Assembly (NCBI RefSeq): GCF_003323715.1
Contig: NZ_QOIN01000071.1
Span: 81,644-145,643, forward strand
DNA: 64,000 bases
From: Streptomyces diacarni
GTDB taxonomy: Bacteria > Actinomycetota > Actinomycetes > Streptomycetales > Streptomycetaceae
Reading direction: 5' to 3'
Positions 35,740-44,930 of the stretch are shown piece by piece. Under the pieces are notes generated by a model. It was given only the letters and a program-made list of their open reading frames with translations. It was not told the origin of the DNA and ran no database searches. The position numbers were made by a program, and so were the translations under genes. Each line of letters starts with the position of its first letter. Position 1 is the stretch's first letter.

Positions 35740-38070
35740 TCAGCTGAGGACCTGGACCTCCGTGACGCGACCACGGTAGTTGCCGTCGTCGGAGAGCGGG
35801 AGCTTGGTGAGCCACACCAGTACGTAGCGGGTCTTGATCGGCTTCTTCGCCTTCAGGGTGAGGTGCTCCCCCGAACCGCTGGAGACCTTGCTGAAGCTGC
35901 CCAGCGACGACGGCATGGCGGAGACGCTGCTCGGCGCGGCCAGGAAGCTCGCCGAGGTCTTGCCGGCGAAGTCGACCTTGAGCCGGCTGACCTGACGCAC
36001 CTTGCCCAGGTCGAGCACGAGCCCGGCACCGGACTTGAGATTGCCGAAGTCGGGGCGGCCGATGTAGTGGCTGGTCACCCAGGAGGTCCCGGGGTCGCCG
36101 TCGATCGCGTTCGGCGCCTTCTCCGGGTTCTCCGAGCCGTCGCCCTGCGGGTCGAAGTCCTTGACGTCCTCGACCTTGACGGGCTTGCCGGTCTGCGCGG
36201 AGGTGTCGTGCGCGTGTACCTGCTTGGTGGGCTTCTTCGGCGGCGGCTCGCCCTCCAGCAGCGCGTCCGCGACCTGCCAGCTGCCCAGGCCGAGCGCGGC
36301 GATCAACAGCGCCGAGACGCCCCACTTGAGGACCTTGCCGGTACGGCCGGGAAGCGCGGGCGGAGCCGGCGGCTCGGCGCCCGGCCCGTGCGGCGGAACG
36401 CGCACCGCGGCCGACCTCACGGCACCGGAAGCCGCGTACGCGCCCTGCTGGTAGGTGGTGCGCTGGTACGGAGGAGGCGGGGTGAAGCTCTGCTCCGGCG
36501 GGCGGATGCGGGGCAGCGCCGAGACGGCCTTGGCCAGCTCCTCGGGGGTGGCGCAGGGCTGCTCTTGGCGCGAGGCGGTCGCGCCGTCGTTGACCAGCGC
36601 CCGCATGGCCAGCGTCGACAGCCCCCGGTGCACGCCCGCGCGCACCTGCTCGGGCGCGACGAGGGTGCTCAGATCGAGCGAGCCGACACCGGGCAGCCCG
36701 TGCGCGTCGTCCTCGTACGGCCAGCGCTGGGTGAGCGCCGCGTACAGCAGCGCGCCGATGGCCTCGGTGTCGTCACGCTGCGGGTGGTCGCTGGTGACCC
36801 CGCGCAGCGCGGCGTTCACGGCCAGCCCCCGGACGCGGTACTGACCCATGCCGGTGCGCAGCACACAGGTGGGGTTCAGCCGCAGGTGCGCGAGCCCCTC
36901 GCGGTGCGCGGCCGACAGCCCTTGGGCGAGCTGGCCGACGAGCTGGTACGCCTCGTACGCCTCCAGAGGACCGCTGCTGAGGAGCTCGCTGAGCGGCACG
37001 GCGTCGGGCAGCCACTCGTGGACGACGTAGACGAGATCGTCCTCCTCGACCGCGTCGAGGACCTGCACGAAGCGCGGGTCGCCCAACAGCGCGGCCGAGC
37101 GTGCGGCGGCGAGCACCTGGCGGGCCCGGGAGTGACCGGCCGGCAGCGCGTGCACGCCCACGGCGCGGCGCAGCTTCTCGTCCACGGCGCGCCAGCTGCT
37201 GAACCCGTCGAGGCGGGTGACGCACTCCTCCAGGCGGTAGCGGCGGGCGAGCTTGTGGCCACTGTGCAGGTCGGGTCCGCGCGTCTCCGCGGACCCTTCG
37301 GGGGCCCCGGCCCCCGCCCCGGCTCCGACCTCGGCCTCGGCCCCGGCCCCGGGCCCGGGCCCGGCCTCGCTCCCGGCCTCGGCGTCAGCCCCGTCTCCGG
37401 CCTCGACCCCGGTCCCGGCACCGGCTTCGGTCCTGGCCTCGGCGTCGGTCTCGGCCCCGGCCTCGGCGTCAGCCCCGGCTCCGGATCCGGCCTCGGTCCC
37501 GGACGTGATCCCGGCGTCGGCCTCCGCTCCCGCGTCGGCCTCCGAGCCGGCTGGGGCCTCCGAGCCGGCTGGGGTGTCCGAGCCGGCTTCGGCTTCGGCT
37601 TCCGTTCCGGCGTCCGGGCCGGTTCCCGCTTCCGTTCCGGGGCGGGGGCCCGCTGTGGGGCTCTGCTCACCGACGTCCGGGGCGGAGCCCTCGGCTCGGG
37701 TGTGGGGCGTGTCCTCGGAGTCGGAGCGGTCCACGGACGGGCCTTCCGCCGCGTCGTCGGGTGTCACGCCGCCGGCGGAGGCAACCTCCGGTGCGTGGTC
37801 GGCGTCCTCTTCGGGGGTGTCGCCCTTCTCCGGGGACTCCGCGCCCTGTGTGAGTCTTTCGGGTGGCGTGGTGTCGGAGGCTTCCGCCTCCGGAGCCGGG
37901 TCGGCGGCCGAGGTGCCCGTGAGAGGGGAAGCCACGGCGTCGCGGCTGTGTCCGTTCGTCGCGTCCGTCGCACCGTCGCCCGTGGCCCCGTCCTGCCGGG
38001 CGGTCAGCGGCTTGCCGTTCTCGCCGCTGGTCTCGGCCACGTCGACAGCGGCTGTGCTCCGTTCCGCCAC
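35740..38070 (-). CDS. Membrane pseudokinase with extracellular discoidin-like domain (MviN partner)
   Basis: 776 residues. Residues 1-265 are disordered and acidic, with Ala/Glu/Gly/Asp repeats (145-258). A kinase-like fold spans about 271-520 (HKLARRYRLEECVTRLDGFSSWRAVDE), but the catalytic HRD motif reads AHLRLNP and no DFG is recognisable, so it is a pseudokinase. A membrane helix lies at about 575-595 (WGVSALLIAALGLGSWQVAD). The outer C-terminal domain (GDPGTSWVTSHYIGRPDFGNLKSGAGLVLDLGKVRQVSRL) looks like a discoidin/carbohydrate-binding fold. In M. tuberculosis these domains are fused to MurJ; here they form a separate gene right after murJ. Confidence 0.85.
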   Translation of the reverse strand: MAERSTAAVDVAETSGENGKPLTARQDGATGDGATDATNGHSRDAVASPLTGTSAADPAPEAEASDTTPPERLTQGAESPEKGDTPEEDADHAPEVASAGGVTPDDAAEGPSVDRSDSEDTPHTRAEGSAPDVGEQSPTAGPRPGTEAGTGPDAGTEAEAEAGSDTPAGSEAPAGSEADAGAEADAGITSGTEAGSGAGADAEAGAETDAEARTEAGAGTGVEAGDGADAEAGSEAGPGPGAGAEAEVGAGAGAGAPEGSAETRGPDLHSGHKLARRYRLEECVTRLDGFSSWRAVDEKLRRAVGVHALPAGHSRARQVLAAARSAALLGDPRFVQVLDAVEEDDLVYVVHEWLPDAVPLSELLSSGPLEAYEAYQLVGQLAQGLSAAHREGLAHLRLNPTCVLRTGMGQYRVRGLAVNAALRGVTSDHPQRDDTEAIGALLYAALTQRWPYEDDAHGLPGVGSLDLSTLVAPEQVRAGVHRGLSTLAMRALVNDGATASRQEQPCATPEELAKAVSALPRIRPPEQSFTPPPPYQRTTYQQGAYAASGAVRSAAVRVPPHGPGAEPPAPPALPGRTGKVLKWGVSALLIAALGLGSWQVADALLEGEPPPKKPTKQVHAHDTSAQTGKPVKVEDVKDFDPQGDGSENPEKAPNAIDGDPGTSWVTSHYIGRPDFGNLKSGAGLVLDLGKVRQVSRLKVDFAGKTSASFLAAPSSVSAMPSSLGSFSKVSSGSGEHLTLKAKKPIKTRYVLVWLTKLPLSDDGNYRGRVTEVQVLS

Positions 38071-38204
38071 CGTCGTTCCTGCCTCCCCATCCGTAGCGCC
38101 GTTTTGCTGGAAACGGCCAAAAACAATTGTGCCTACACCTCGCCGCTATGCACGACACGCGGGGGCGAAAGATGGTTGTATACGCCGGTTTCCCCGTCCG
38201 GATT

Positions 38205-40574
38205 TCATCGGCCGAGTCTGGCGCGCACCATCCCGAGCATCGCCGTCATTTCCTCGATGCGCATGCGCTTCGCCGCTAGGACGAAGACCGCGCCCAAAAC
38301 GATCCCTCCGCCGGCCAGCGCGGCGATCGAACCGAGGGTGCCGCTGCCCAGGACGCGCATGATGCCCCAGGCCGCGGCGCCGGCGGCGAGCGTCGCGGGG
38401 ATGCTGGCGCCGCCGAGCCGCGTGTACGTACGCACCACGCGCCGCCCGTCCAGGTCGCCGCCCAGCCGGTCGCGCAGCCGGCGCCAGGCGATACCGACAC
38501 CGGTGAGGTAGGCGAGCCCGTAGGAGGCGGCCATGCCGACGACGGCCCAGCGGGCGGGCAGCAGCAGGAAGCACAGCGCGGAGGCGGCGGCGTTGACGGC
38601 GGCCACTATGACCGTGTTGAAGAAGGGGGTGCGGGTGTCCTCGTACGCGTAGAAGGCGCGGAGCACGACGTACTGGACCGAGTAGGGGATCAGGCCGATT
38701 CCGAACGCCATCAGCATGTAGCCCATGGAACGGGCGGCGTCCACGCCCGCCGAGCCGTAGATCATGGTGCACATGGGGATGCCGAGCGCCAGGAATCCGA
38801 AGGCGATGGGCACGATGGCGACGGCCGAGTTGCGCAGGCCCTGGGAGATGTCGTCCCGCACCGCCCCGGGGTCGCCGTCGGCTGCCGCCCGGGAGAGCCG
38901 GGGCAGCAGCGCCGCCATCACGGAGACGGTGATGATGGACTGCGGCATCGTCCAGATGAGCTGGGCGTTGGAGTAGGCGATGTAGCCGGTTCCGGAGTCG
39001 CCGCCCTTGGCGGCGGTGTCACCTGCCCAGGTGGACAGCTGGGAGACGACCAGCACACCGGCCTGGTTGGCGAGCACGAACAGGATCGTCCACTTGGCCA
39101 GCTTGGCGGCCTTGCCCAGACCGTGGCCGCGCCAGTCGAAGCGGGGCCGGATGCGGAAGCCCGCGGCGCGCAGGTAGGGGATCATCGACAGCGCCTGGAC
39201 GACCAGTCCCAGCAGGGTGCCGATGCCCAGCAGCCGCACGCCCTCGGGCGGGATGCTGGCGACGGTCAGCTTCGAGGTCGAGGCGGTCCCGTAGACCCAC
39301 AGGAACAGGCTGATGGTGGAGATGATGACGACGTTGTTGAGGACCGGCGTCCACATCATCGCGCCGAAGCGGCCGCGCGCGTTGAGCACCTGGCCCATCA
39401 CCACGTGGATGCCCATGAAGAAGATCGAGGGCAGGCAGTAGCGCACGAAGGTGACGGTGACCTCGTTGGCCGCCGGGTCCCCCGCCAGCTTGACGGACAT
39501 CAGCCGCACCAGCAGCGGCGCGGCGAAGACGGCCACGACCGCCAGGATGCCCAGCAGTACGGCGACCAGCGTCAGCAGCCGGTTCGCGTACGCCTGGCCG
39601 CCGTCGTCGTCCTCCTTCATCGCGCGCACGAGCTGCGGCACGAAGACCGAGTTCAGGCCGCCGCCGACGCTGAGGATGTAGAGCATCGTCGGAAGGGTGA
39701 TGGCCAGCTGGTAGCTGTCACCGAGGGCGGAGGCGCCGAGCGCCGCGACGATCATCGCGGAGCGGATGAAGCCCGTCAGCCTCGAGACCATCGTGCCGGC
39801 GGCCATGATGGCGCTGGACTTGAGGAGGCCACCGCCGCCGCCCTTGCCCCCTGAGGGCGCGGGAGCTTCTTCCTTGGGGGCGACGGCGTTGAGGTTGACG
39901 GTCTGCGCCGACGGTTCCTCGGCGGCTCCCGGCGCTCCGGGCTCCGGCGGATACGGCTGCGGCGGCTGGGTGGGCTGGGCCCGTCCGGGGTCCTGCTGGG
40001 CGGAGCGCACCTGGTTCGCCTGGGGGCTCTGCTGCGCCTGGCGGGTGTGGTGCGGGTGCTGCCCGTGCTGTCCGTGCTGTCCGTGCTGTGGCTGAGGGTG
40101 GCCCTGGTCGCGGTAGAGGTGGGCGAAGGCGTCGCCGGACTGCGGGGCGCCCTGTCCTGTGGACCGGGGCGCCTGGGGCTGCTCGCCCTGGTAGGCCTGC
40201 GCCGCGTACGGCTGCTGGGGCGGCTGCTGTCCGTGTGACTGCTGGTGGGGCCGCTGCCCGTAAGGCTGCTGGTACGGCGGTTGCCCGTGGGGCTGCTGTC
40301 CGTGCGGCTGCTGTCCGTAGGGCGACGGATGGTGCGGCTGCTGCTCGTGCTGCGGCCGGCCGTGCGGCTGCCCTTCGTAGGGCTGCGTCGCGTACGGGTC
40401 CTGGGGCTGCTGCTCCTGGTAGCGCTGCCACGCCTGCGGGTCCGGGTCCTGCGCCGAGGGGTCCGCGGGCGCGAACGGATCACGGGCGTACGCGTCCTGT
40501 GCGTACGGGTCCTCCGGCTGGCCAGAGCCGTCACCGGGCGTCCGGCCCCGGTCACCGCCATACGGCGCGTTCAT
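38205..40574 (-). CDS. murJ: Lipid II flippase MurJ (MviN) with long disordered N-terminus
   Basis: 789 residues. Residues 1-245 are low-complexity Gln/His/Pro/Tyr (QQPHGQQPHGQPPYQQPYG). The MurJ core of about 14 membrane helices begins near 250 with LLKSSAIMAAGTMVSRLTGFIRSAMIV, and ends in RAMRMRIEEMTAM-like residues. It moves lipid II across the membrane for peptidoglycan synthesis. The disordered tail, cytoplasmic by topology, may bind regulators. The pseudokinase follows 134 bp downstream on the same strand. ATG start at 40572-40574. Confidence 0.95.
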   Translation of the reverse strand: MNAPYGGDRGRTPGDGSGQPEDPYAQDAYARDPFAPADPSAQDPDPQAWQRYQEQQPQDPYATQPYEGQPHGRPQHEQQPHHPSPYGQQPHGQQPHGQPPYQQPYGQRPHQQSHGQQPPQQPYAAQAYQGEQPQAPRSTGQGAPQSGDAFAHLYRDQGHPQPQHGQHGQHGQHPHHTRQAQQSPQANQVRSAQQDPGRAQPTQPPQPYPPEPGAPGAAEEPSAQTVNLNAVAPKEEAPAPSGGKGGGGGLLKSSAIMAAGTMVSRLTGFIRSAMIVAALGASALGDSYQLAITLPTMLYILSVGGGLNSVFVPQLVRAMKEDDDGGQAYANRLLTLVAVLLGILAVVAVFAAPLLVRLMSVKLAGDPAANEVTVTFVRYCLPSIFFMGIHVVMGQVLNARGRFGAMMWTPVLNNVVIISTISLFLWVYGTASTSKLTVASIPPEGVRLLGIGTLLGLVVQALSMIPYLRAAGFRIRPRFDWRGHGLGKAAKLAKWTILFVLANQAGVLVVSQLSTWAGDTAAKGGDSGTGYIAYSNAQLIWTMPQSIITVSVMAALLPRLSRAAADGDPGAVRDDISQGLRNSAVAIVPIAFGFLALGIPMCTMIYGSAGVDAARSMGYMLMAFGIGLIPYSVQYVVLRAFYAYEDTRTPFFNTVIVAAVNAAASALCFLLLPARWAVVGMAASYGLAYLTGVGIAWRRLRDRLGGDLDGRRVVRTYTRLGGASIPATLAAGAAAWGIMRVLGSGTLGSIAALAGGGIVLGAVFVLAAKRMRIEEMTAMLGMVRARLGR

Positions 40575-40612
40575 CGTCGCTACCTACCCCTGCCCCTGCT
40601 CGCCCGGATGAG

Positions 40613-43195
40613 TCAACGGTCCACTTTCTCACCCGTGGCCGGGGGGTTGTCGTTTTCCCGGACGGTGTCGTTCCCGTCCCCGTCCGGGGCGCCGGAGTCC
40701 CTGCCGGCGTCTGTCGAGTCGCCTGTCGAGGCACCCGACGAGTCGTCTGCCGGGCCGCCCGGCGGGCCGTCCGCAGCGTCTCCCGACGCGTCCCCCGACG
40801 AGCCACCCGGCGCGTCGCCGTCCCCCGCGCCATCTGACGCGTCGCCGCCGCCGTCACCGCCGTCGCCCGGGTCCTTCAGCGGGGCGTCCGGGTCCGGGGC
40901 CGGGCCCGACCGCTTGCGCTGGGTGTACATCCTGATGCCGGCCAGCACGATCAGCAGCACGCCGATCGCGATGACCAGCAGCACGGTGGACGTGATGGAG
41001 GTCACGTTCACCTGGAACTTCATGACCTTGCCGTAGCGCTCGCCGTCCTCCGTGTAGAGCTGGGCGTACACGTAGGCGCGGCCGTTGTTCTTGGCGGTGG
41101 TGTCGAACTTGAGGGACTGGGTGTGTTCGCCGTCGACCTTGACCCGCTTGGCGTCCCCGACGTCCAGGCCGACGCGGCTCGACCGCAGCTCCAGCACGAG
41201 CCCGTCGACGCCCTGCGCCAGGTTGTTCTGCACGGTCACGGGGATGGTGGCCTCGCGGCCCGAGAGCGTGATGCCGGACTTCTTGATGAGCTTGACCGCG
41301 CCGCGCAGCTCCAGCAGGTAGTCCTCCACCGCGTTGCGGTAGCTCTTGCCGGCGGACGCCCGGCCGCGCCACGCGTTGGAGACCTCACGGTCTATGGCCG
41401 TGCTGAACGGCGGCATCACACGTTCGGGGTCGCTGAGGATCTCCTTGAAGTCCTCCAGGCCGTCCTTGGTCTTGCGGACCTGCTCGAAGGCGGCGGTGGG
41501 CAGCTCGCTCTTGCGGAGCGTCGAAGGGTAGGAGGAGGGCGCGGGCATCCGGCGCTGGGCGCCCCGGTCCGGCTTCGCCTTCGCGGCGTCGGCCAGGCTG
41601 CCGGGCGCGGCCCAGCCGCTGTCGCTGAGCGCCTCGACGCCCTCGGCCATCGCCTGGGCCTGGGAGACGCTCGGCATCCGCTGGGGGGCGACGACGACGC
41701 TGCGGGTGCGGGAGGGCACCTGGCCCGCCAGCGCGAGGGACTGGGCGGTGAACTGCTGCACGGCGCGCGAGGCGGCCCCGGCCCGGGACAGGTCGCCCTC
41801 GAAGGCGGTGGACAGCCGCTCGTCGGCGACCAGCGCGGTGTTGCCGCTGCCGATCGGGCGGGCCGCCGTCGGGCTGTAGGAGAGGCCGGCGTCCCGGACG
41901 CTGTCGCTGCGGGCGATCACGTTGTGGGCGCCCGCCGAGGTGGCCACGTCCACGAGGGAGGAGTCGACGGCGCCCTCGTAGGGCCAGGCGAAGTCGGTGC
42001 TCGGTTTCACGTGGAGCACCGTCTCGACCGTGTCCTTGGCGAGCCTGGTGGCCTGCCCCAGGGAGCTGAGCGCGCCGGGCACCTTCTGGCCGCGGTGCGC
42101 CAGCGACGCCAGGTCGGGATCGGCGAACGGGAGGGCGACGACCTCTTTGCCGCGGACGGCCTTCTGCAGCTCGTCCAGCCAGCGCTTGGCGTCCTCCTGG
42201 CCCTTCCCCGCGACGGTGTCGTCCGGGTCGCCGCCGGGCTTGTGCACCCGGTAGCGGCCCGCCATCATGTCGACGCTGGCCAGCAGGTCGGGGTCGATGA
42301 CCCAGGTGACGTCGAGGTCCTTGCCGAGTTCGAGCATCTGCTGGAGCCGCCCGCCGGGGGCCAGCTCCTCGGCCAGTTTGTCGTCGCGGAAGACCGGGGT
42401 CTGCTGTTCGTCGGACTCGGTGCGCGCGGTCACGTGCGGGGTGGAGATCAGCGGCCACAGGTAGGCGACCCGGGTGGTCGGGCTGCCGGCCTTCTCCTGC
42501 CAGGGCAGGAAGGTGCGGCCGATGCCCAGGATCTGCTCGTAGGGGCGGGAGCGGGTCTGTCCGGTGAGGGAGACGCCGAGCTGGTAGACGCCGTCGGAGC
42601 CCAGGTGGAGATCGCTGACGGGGATCTTCAGCGTGAACGACCGGGTGATGCCGGAGGCGAGCCCCGACAGCCGGGCGCCGTGCCCGCCGGGGACCTCGGT
42701 GCCGTCCGCGCCCGACAGGTACCCCTGGCGGCGGGACGCCTGCTCGATCGCGCTGCGCGAGCCGAGGCTGGGGCCGATGCGGGGGACGACCTCCAGGCCG
42801 CTCAGCGTGGCGCTGCTGGTGTTGGTGACGGTGCCGCTGACGGTGAGGGTGTCGTCGGCGTCGGGGACGGCGGGCGTGACCTCGTTCACGGAGACGCGGG
42901 CGCTGCGGGAGCCGCTTCCTTGGGGCGCTTGGGGCGCTTGGGGCGCTGAGGCTGCCGCGGGGGTGGCCGTCCCGGCCGCGTGCCCCGCGGTGGCCGTCGT
43001 CACGGCGGGCGCGTGGGTGCCGCTCGCCGGGGACGCCTGGGGCGCTGCGGCGGCGGTGCCCGCGGGCAGGAGGAGGGGCCCCGCCAGAACGGGGAGGGCG
43101 GCGAGGAGCGCTGCCGTCCGGTGCCGCCAGCGGTTCGTCCCCCTACGGGCAGGGGGAGCCTGACTCTCAGCCGCCTCGGCCACGCGCTCGTCCAT
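40613..43195 (-). CDS. DUF6049 family secreted, membrane-anchored protein
   Basis: About 860 residues. A signal peptide (RTAALLAALPVLAGPLLLPAGTAAAA) is followed by an extracellular region with Ig-like parts (VTPAVPDADDTLTVSGTVTNTSSATL) and a large domain (FGWPYEGAVDSSLV-type segments: TDFAWPYEGAVDSSLVDVATSAGAHNVIARSD). One helix near the end (STVLLVIAIGVLLIVLAGIRMY) is followed by a Gly/Asp/Ser tail. It lies just upstream of murJ, as Rv3909 does beside mviN in mycobacteria. Function unknown; cell-wall involvement is inferred from context. ATG at 43193-43195. Confidence 0.85.
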   Translation of the reverse strand: MDERVAEAAESQAPPARRGTNRWRHRTAALLAALPVLAGPLLLPAGTAAAAPQASPASGTHAPAVTTATAGHAAGTATPAAASAPQAPQAPQGSGSRSARVSVNEVTPAVPDADDTLTVSGTVTNTSSATLSGLEVVPRIGPSLGSRSAIEQASRRQGYLSGADGTEVPGGHGARLSGLASGITRSFTLKIPVSDLHLGSDGVYQLGVSLTGQTRSRPYEQILGIGRTFLPWQEKAGSPTTRVAYLWPLISTPHVTARTESDEQQTPVFRDDKLAEELAPGGRLQQMLELGKDLDVTWVIDPDLLASVDMMAGRYRVHKPGGDPDDTVAGKGQEDAKRWLDELQKAVRGKEVVALPFADPDLASLAHRGQKVPGALSSLGQATRLAKDTVETVLHVKPSTDFAWPYEGAVDSSLVDVATSAGAHNVIARSDSVRDAGLSYSPTAARPIGSGNTALVADERLSTAFEGDLSRAGAASRAVQQFTAQSLALAGQVPSRTRSVVVAPQRMPSVSQAQAMAEGVEALSDSGWAAPGSLADAAKAKPDRGAQRRMPAPSSYPSTLRKSELPTAAFEQVRKTKDGLEDFKEILSDPERVMPPFSTAIDREVSNAWRGRASAGKSYRNAVEDYLLELRGAVKLIKKSGITLSGREATIPVTVQNNLAQGVDGLVLELRSSRVGLDVGDAKRVKVDGEHTQSLKFDTTAKNNGRAYVYAQLYTEDGERYGKVMKFQVNVTSITSTVLLVIAIGVLLIVLAGIRMYTQRKRSGPAPDPDAPLKDPGDGGDGGGDASDGAGDGDAPGGSSGDASGDAADGPPGGPADDSSGASTGDSTDAGRDSGAPDGDGNDTVRENDNPPATGEKVDR
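42004..42017. promoter_or_regulatory. Weak parS-like site in the DUF6049 gene
   Basis: GTTTCACGTGGAGC, two mismatches in one half-site. Not in the VSRET frame, so it may be chance. Confidence 0.25.
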
Positions 43196-43220
43196 CCCGT
43201 CGTCCGTCGTCGTCGCTTGC

Positions 43221-43250
43221 TGCTGGGTGCTGCTGGGTGCTGCTGGGCGA
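43221..43250. repeat. Three tandem 10-bp repeats upstream of DUF6049
   Basis: TGCTGGGTGC repeated three times (last copy one mismatch) in the cca-DUF6049 divergent gap (43196-43433). Confidence 0.75.
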
Positions 43251-43433
43251 TGAAGCTGCAGTACTGGGTCGTGCGTTCTGGATCCCTGATGGTAACGATG
43301 TCTCACGGACGGAAGTGCCGCGCCGTCCACCACAAGATCACCACGGTGTCCGCCGGGTGTCTGCAGGGTGCCCGCAGGGCGTGGACGCCGCCGCCGGGCG
43401 GGCACCCGGTGCGGCAACGTACCCTGTGCTGCT

Positions 43434-44930
43434 GTGCCGAACGCCATGAGTGACAGCCCCGACCAGCCCCCCGCCACGCCCCTGGCCGCCCCGGAGGACG
43501 GCCCGGCAGCCGAGCACCTGAGCGAGGTGCAGCGGCGCGCCGTCAGCGAGCTGCTGCGCGTCTCGCCGGTGGCGGACGAGCTCGCGCGCCGCTTCCGTGA
43601 GGCCGGCTTCCGGCTCGCTCTCGTCGGCGGTTCGGTGCGCGACGCGCTGCTGGGACGGCTCGGCAACGATCTGGACTTCACCACGGACGCCCGGCCCGAG
43701 GACGTGCTGCGGCTGGTGCGGCCGTGGGCGGACGCGGTGTGGGAGGTGGGCATCGCCTTCGGCACGGTGGGGATCAAGAAGTCGGACTTCGTGCTCGAAG
43801 TGACGACGTATCGGTCGGAGATCTACGACCGCGCCTCCCGCAAGCCGGAGGTCTCCTACGGCGACACCATCGAGGACGATCTGGTCCGCCGGGACTTCAC
43901 GGTGAACGCCATGGCGGTCGCGCTGCCCGAGAAGGAGTTCGTCGACCCGCACGGCGGTCTGGAGGACCTGGCGGCCCGCAGGCTGCGGACTCCGGGGACG
44001 CCGCAGGCCTCCTTCTCCGACGACCCGCTGCGCATGATGCGCGCGGCGCGCTTCGCCGCCCAGCTCGACTTCGAGGTGGCGCCCGAGGTCGTGGACGCCA
44101 TGACGGGGATGGCGGACCGCATCGAGATCGTCTCCGCGGAGCGGGTGCGGGACGAGTTGAACAAGCTGCTGCTCGGCCGCTGGCCGCGTAAGGGGCTGCG
44201 GCTCCTGGTGGAGACCGGACTGGCCGCGCGGGTGCTGCCGGAGCTGCCGGCGCTGCGCCTGGAGCGGGACGAGCACCACCGGCACAAGGACGTCTACGAG
44301 CACTCGCTGACCGTGCTGGACCAGGCGATCGACCTGGAGGAGGAGGGGCCCGACCTCACGCTGCGGCTGGCGGCGCTGCTGCACGACATCGGCAAGCCGA
44401 AGACGCGCAGGTTCGAGAAGGACGGCCGGGTCTCCTTCCACCACCACGAGGTGGTGGGCGCGAAGATGACGAAGAAGCGGATGACCGCGCTCAAGTACTC
44501 CGGCGAGCTGGTCAAGGACGTCTCACGACTGGTGGAGCTGCATCTGCGCTTCCACGGCTACGGCACAGGGGAGTGGACGGACTCGGCGGTGCGCCGCTAC
44601 GTGCGGGACGCCGGGCCGTTGCTGAGCCGGCTGCACAAGCTGACGCGCTCGGACTGCACGACCCGCAACAAGCGCAAGGCCCAGGCGCTCTCGCGCGCGT
44701 ACGACGGTCTGGAGGAGCGGATCGCGCGTCTCCAGGAACAGGAGGAGCTGGACGCGATCCGGCCCGACCTCGACGGCAACGAGATCATGCGCGAGCTCGG
44801 CGTGGAGCCGGGGCCCGTGGTGGGGAAGGCGTACAAGTACTTGCTGGAGCTGCGCCTGGAGCACGGTCCGCTGGGCTACGACGACGCTGTGGCGGAGCTC
44901 AGGAAGTGGTGGGCCCGGCAGGAGGGCTGA
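43434..44930 (+). CDS. cca: CCA-adding tRNA nucleotidyltransferase (poly(A)-polymerase family)
   Basis: About 498 residues from the GTG 43434 (VPNAMSDSPD); ATG 43446 is an alternative. The nucleotidyltransferase motif GGSVRDALLG and catalytic DLDFTTDA are followed by RRDFTVNAMAVAL, and an HD domain LAALLHDIGKPKTR lies in the C-terminal half. It completes or repairs tRNA CCA ends, needed here because neither tRNA gene encodes CCA. No ribosome site is seen, and a TACCCT hexamer at 43420-43425 would put the transcript start at the GTG, suggesting a leaderless mRNA. Often named pcnA in actinomycetes. Confidence 0.94.
   Translation: MPNAMSDSPDQPPATPLAAPEDGPAAEHLSEVQRRAVSELLRVSPVADELARRFREAGFRLALVGGSVRDALLGRLGNDLDFTTDARPEDVLRLVRPWADAVWEVGIAFGTVGIKKSDFVLEVTTYRSEIYDRASRKPEVSYGDTIEDDLVRRDFTVNAMAVALPEKEFVDPHGGLEDLAARRLRTPGTPQASFSDDPLRMMRAARFAAQLDFEVAPEVVDAMTGMADRIEIVSAERVRDELNKLLLGRWPRKGLRLLVETGLAARVLPELPALRLERDEHHRHKDVYEHSLTVLDQAIDLEEEGPDLTLRLAALLHDIGKPKTRRFEKDGRVSFHHHEVVGAKMTKKRMTALKYSGELVKDVSRLVELHLRFHGYGTGEWTDSAVRRYVRDAGPLLSRLHKLTRSDCTTRNKRKAQALSRAYDGLEERIARLQEQEELDAIRPDLDGNEIMRELGVEPGPVVGKAYKYLLELRLEHGPLGYDDAVAELRKWWARQEG

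Noticed and set aside
37300..37640. Short-period repeats that could look like a CRISPR or satellite array
   Set aside because: They are degenerate Ala/Glu/Gly codon repeats in the pseudokinase gene; no regular spacers or exact repeats. No CRISPR array is seen anywhere in the window.
35545..38511. 988-codon plus-strand frame opposite the pseudokinase gene
   Set aside because: Antisense shadow with Gly/Pro/Arg repeats reflecting the repetitive pseudokinase N-terminus.
42004..42017. Eighth parS site
   Set aside because: Two mismatches in one half and wrong codon frame relative to the other coding sites; retained only as a low-confidence mark.
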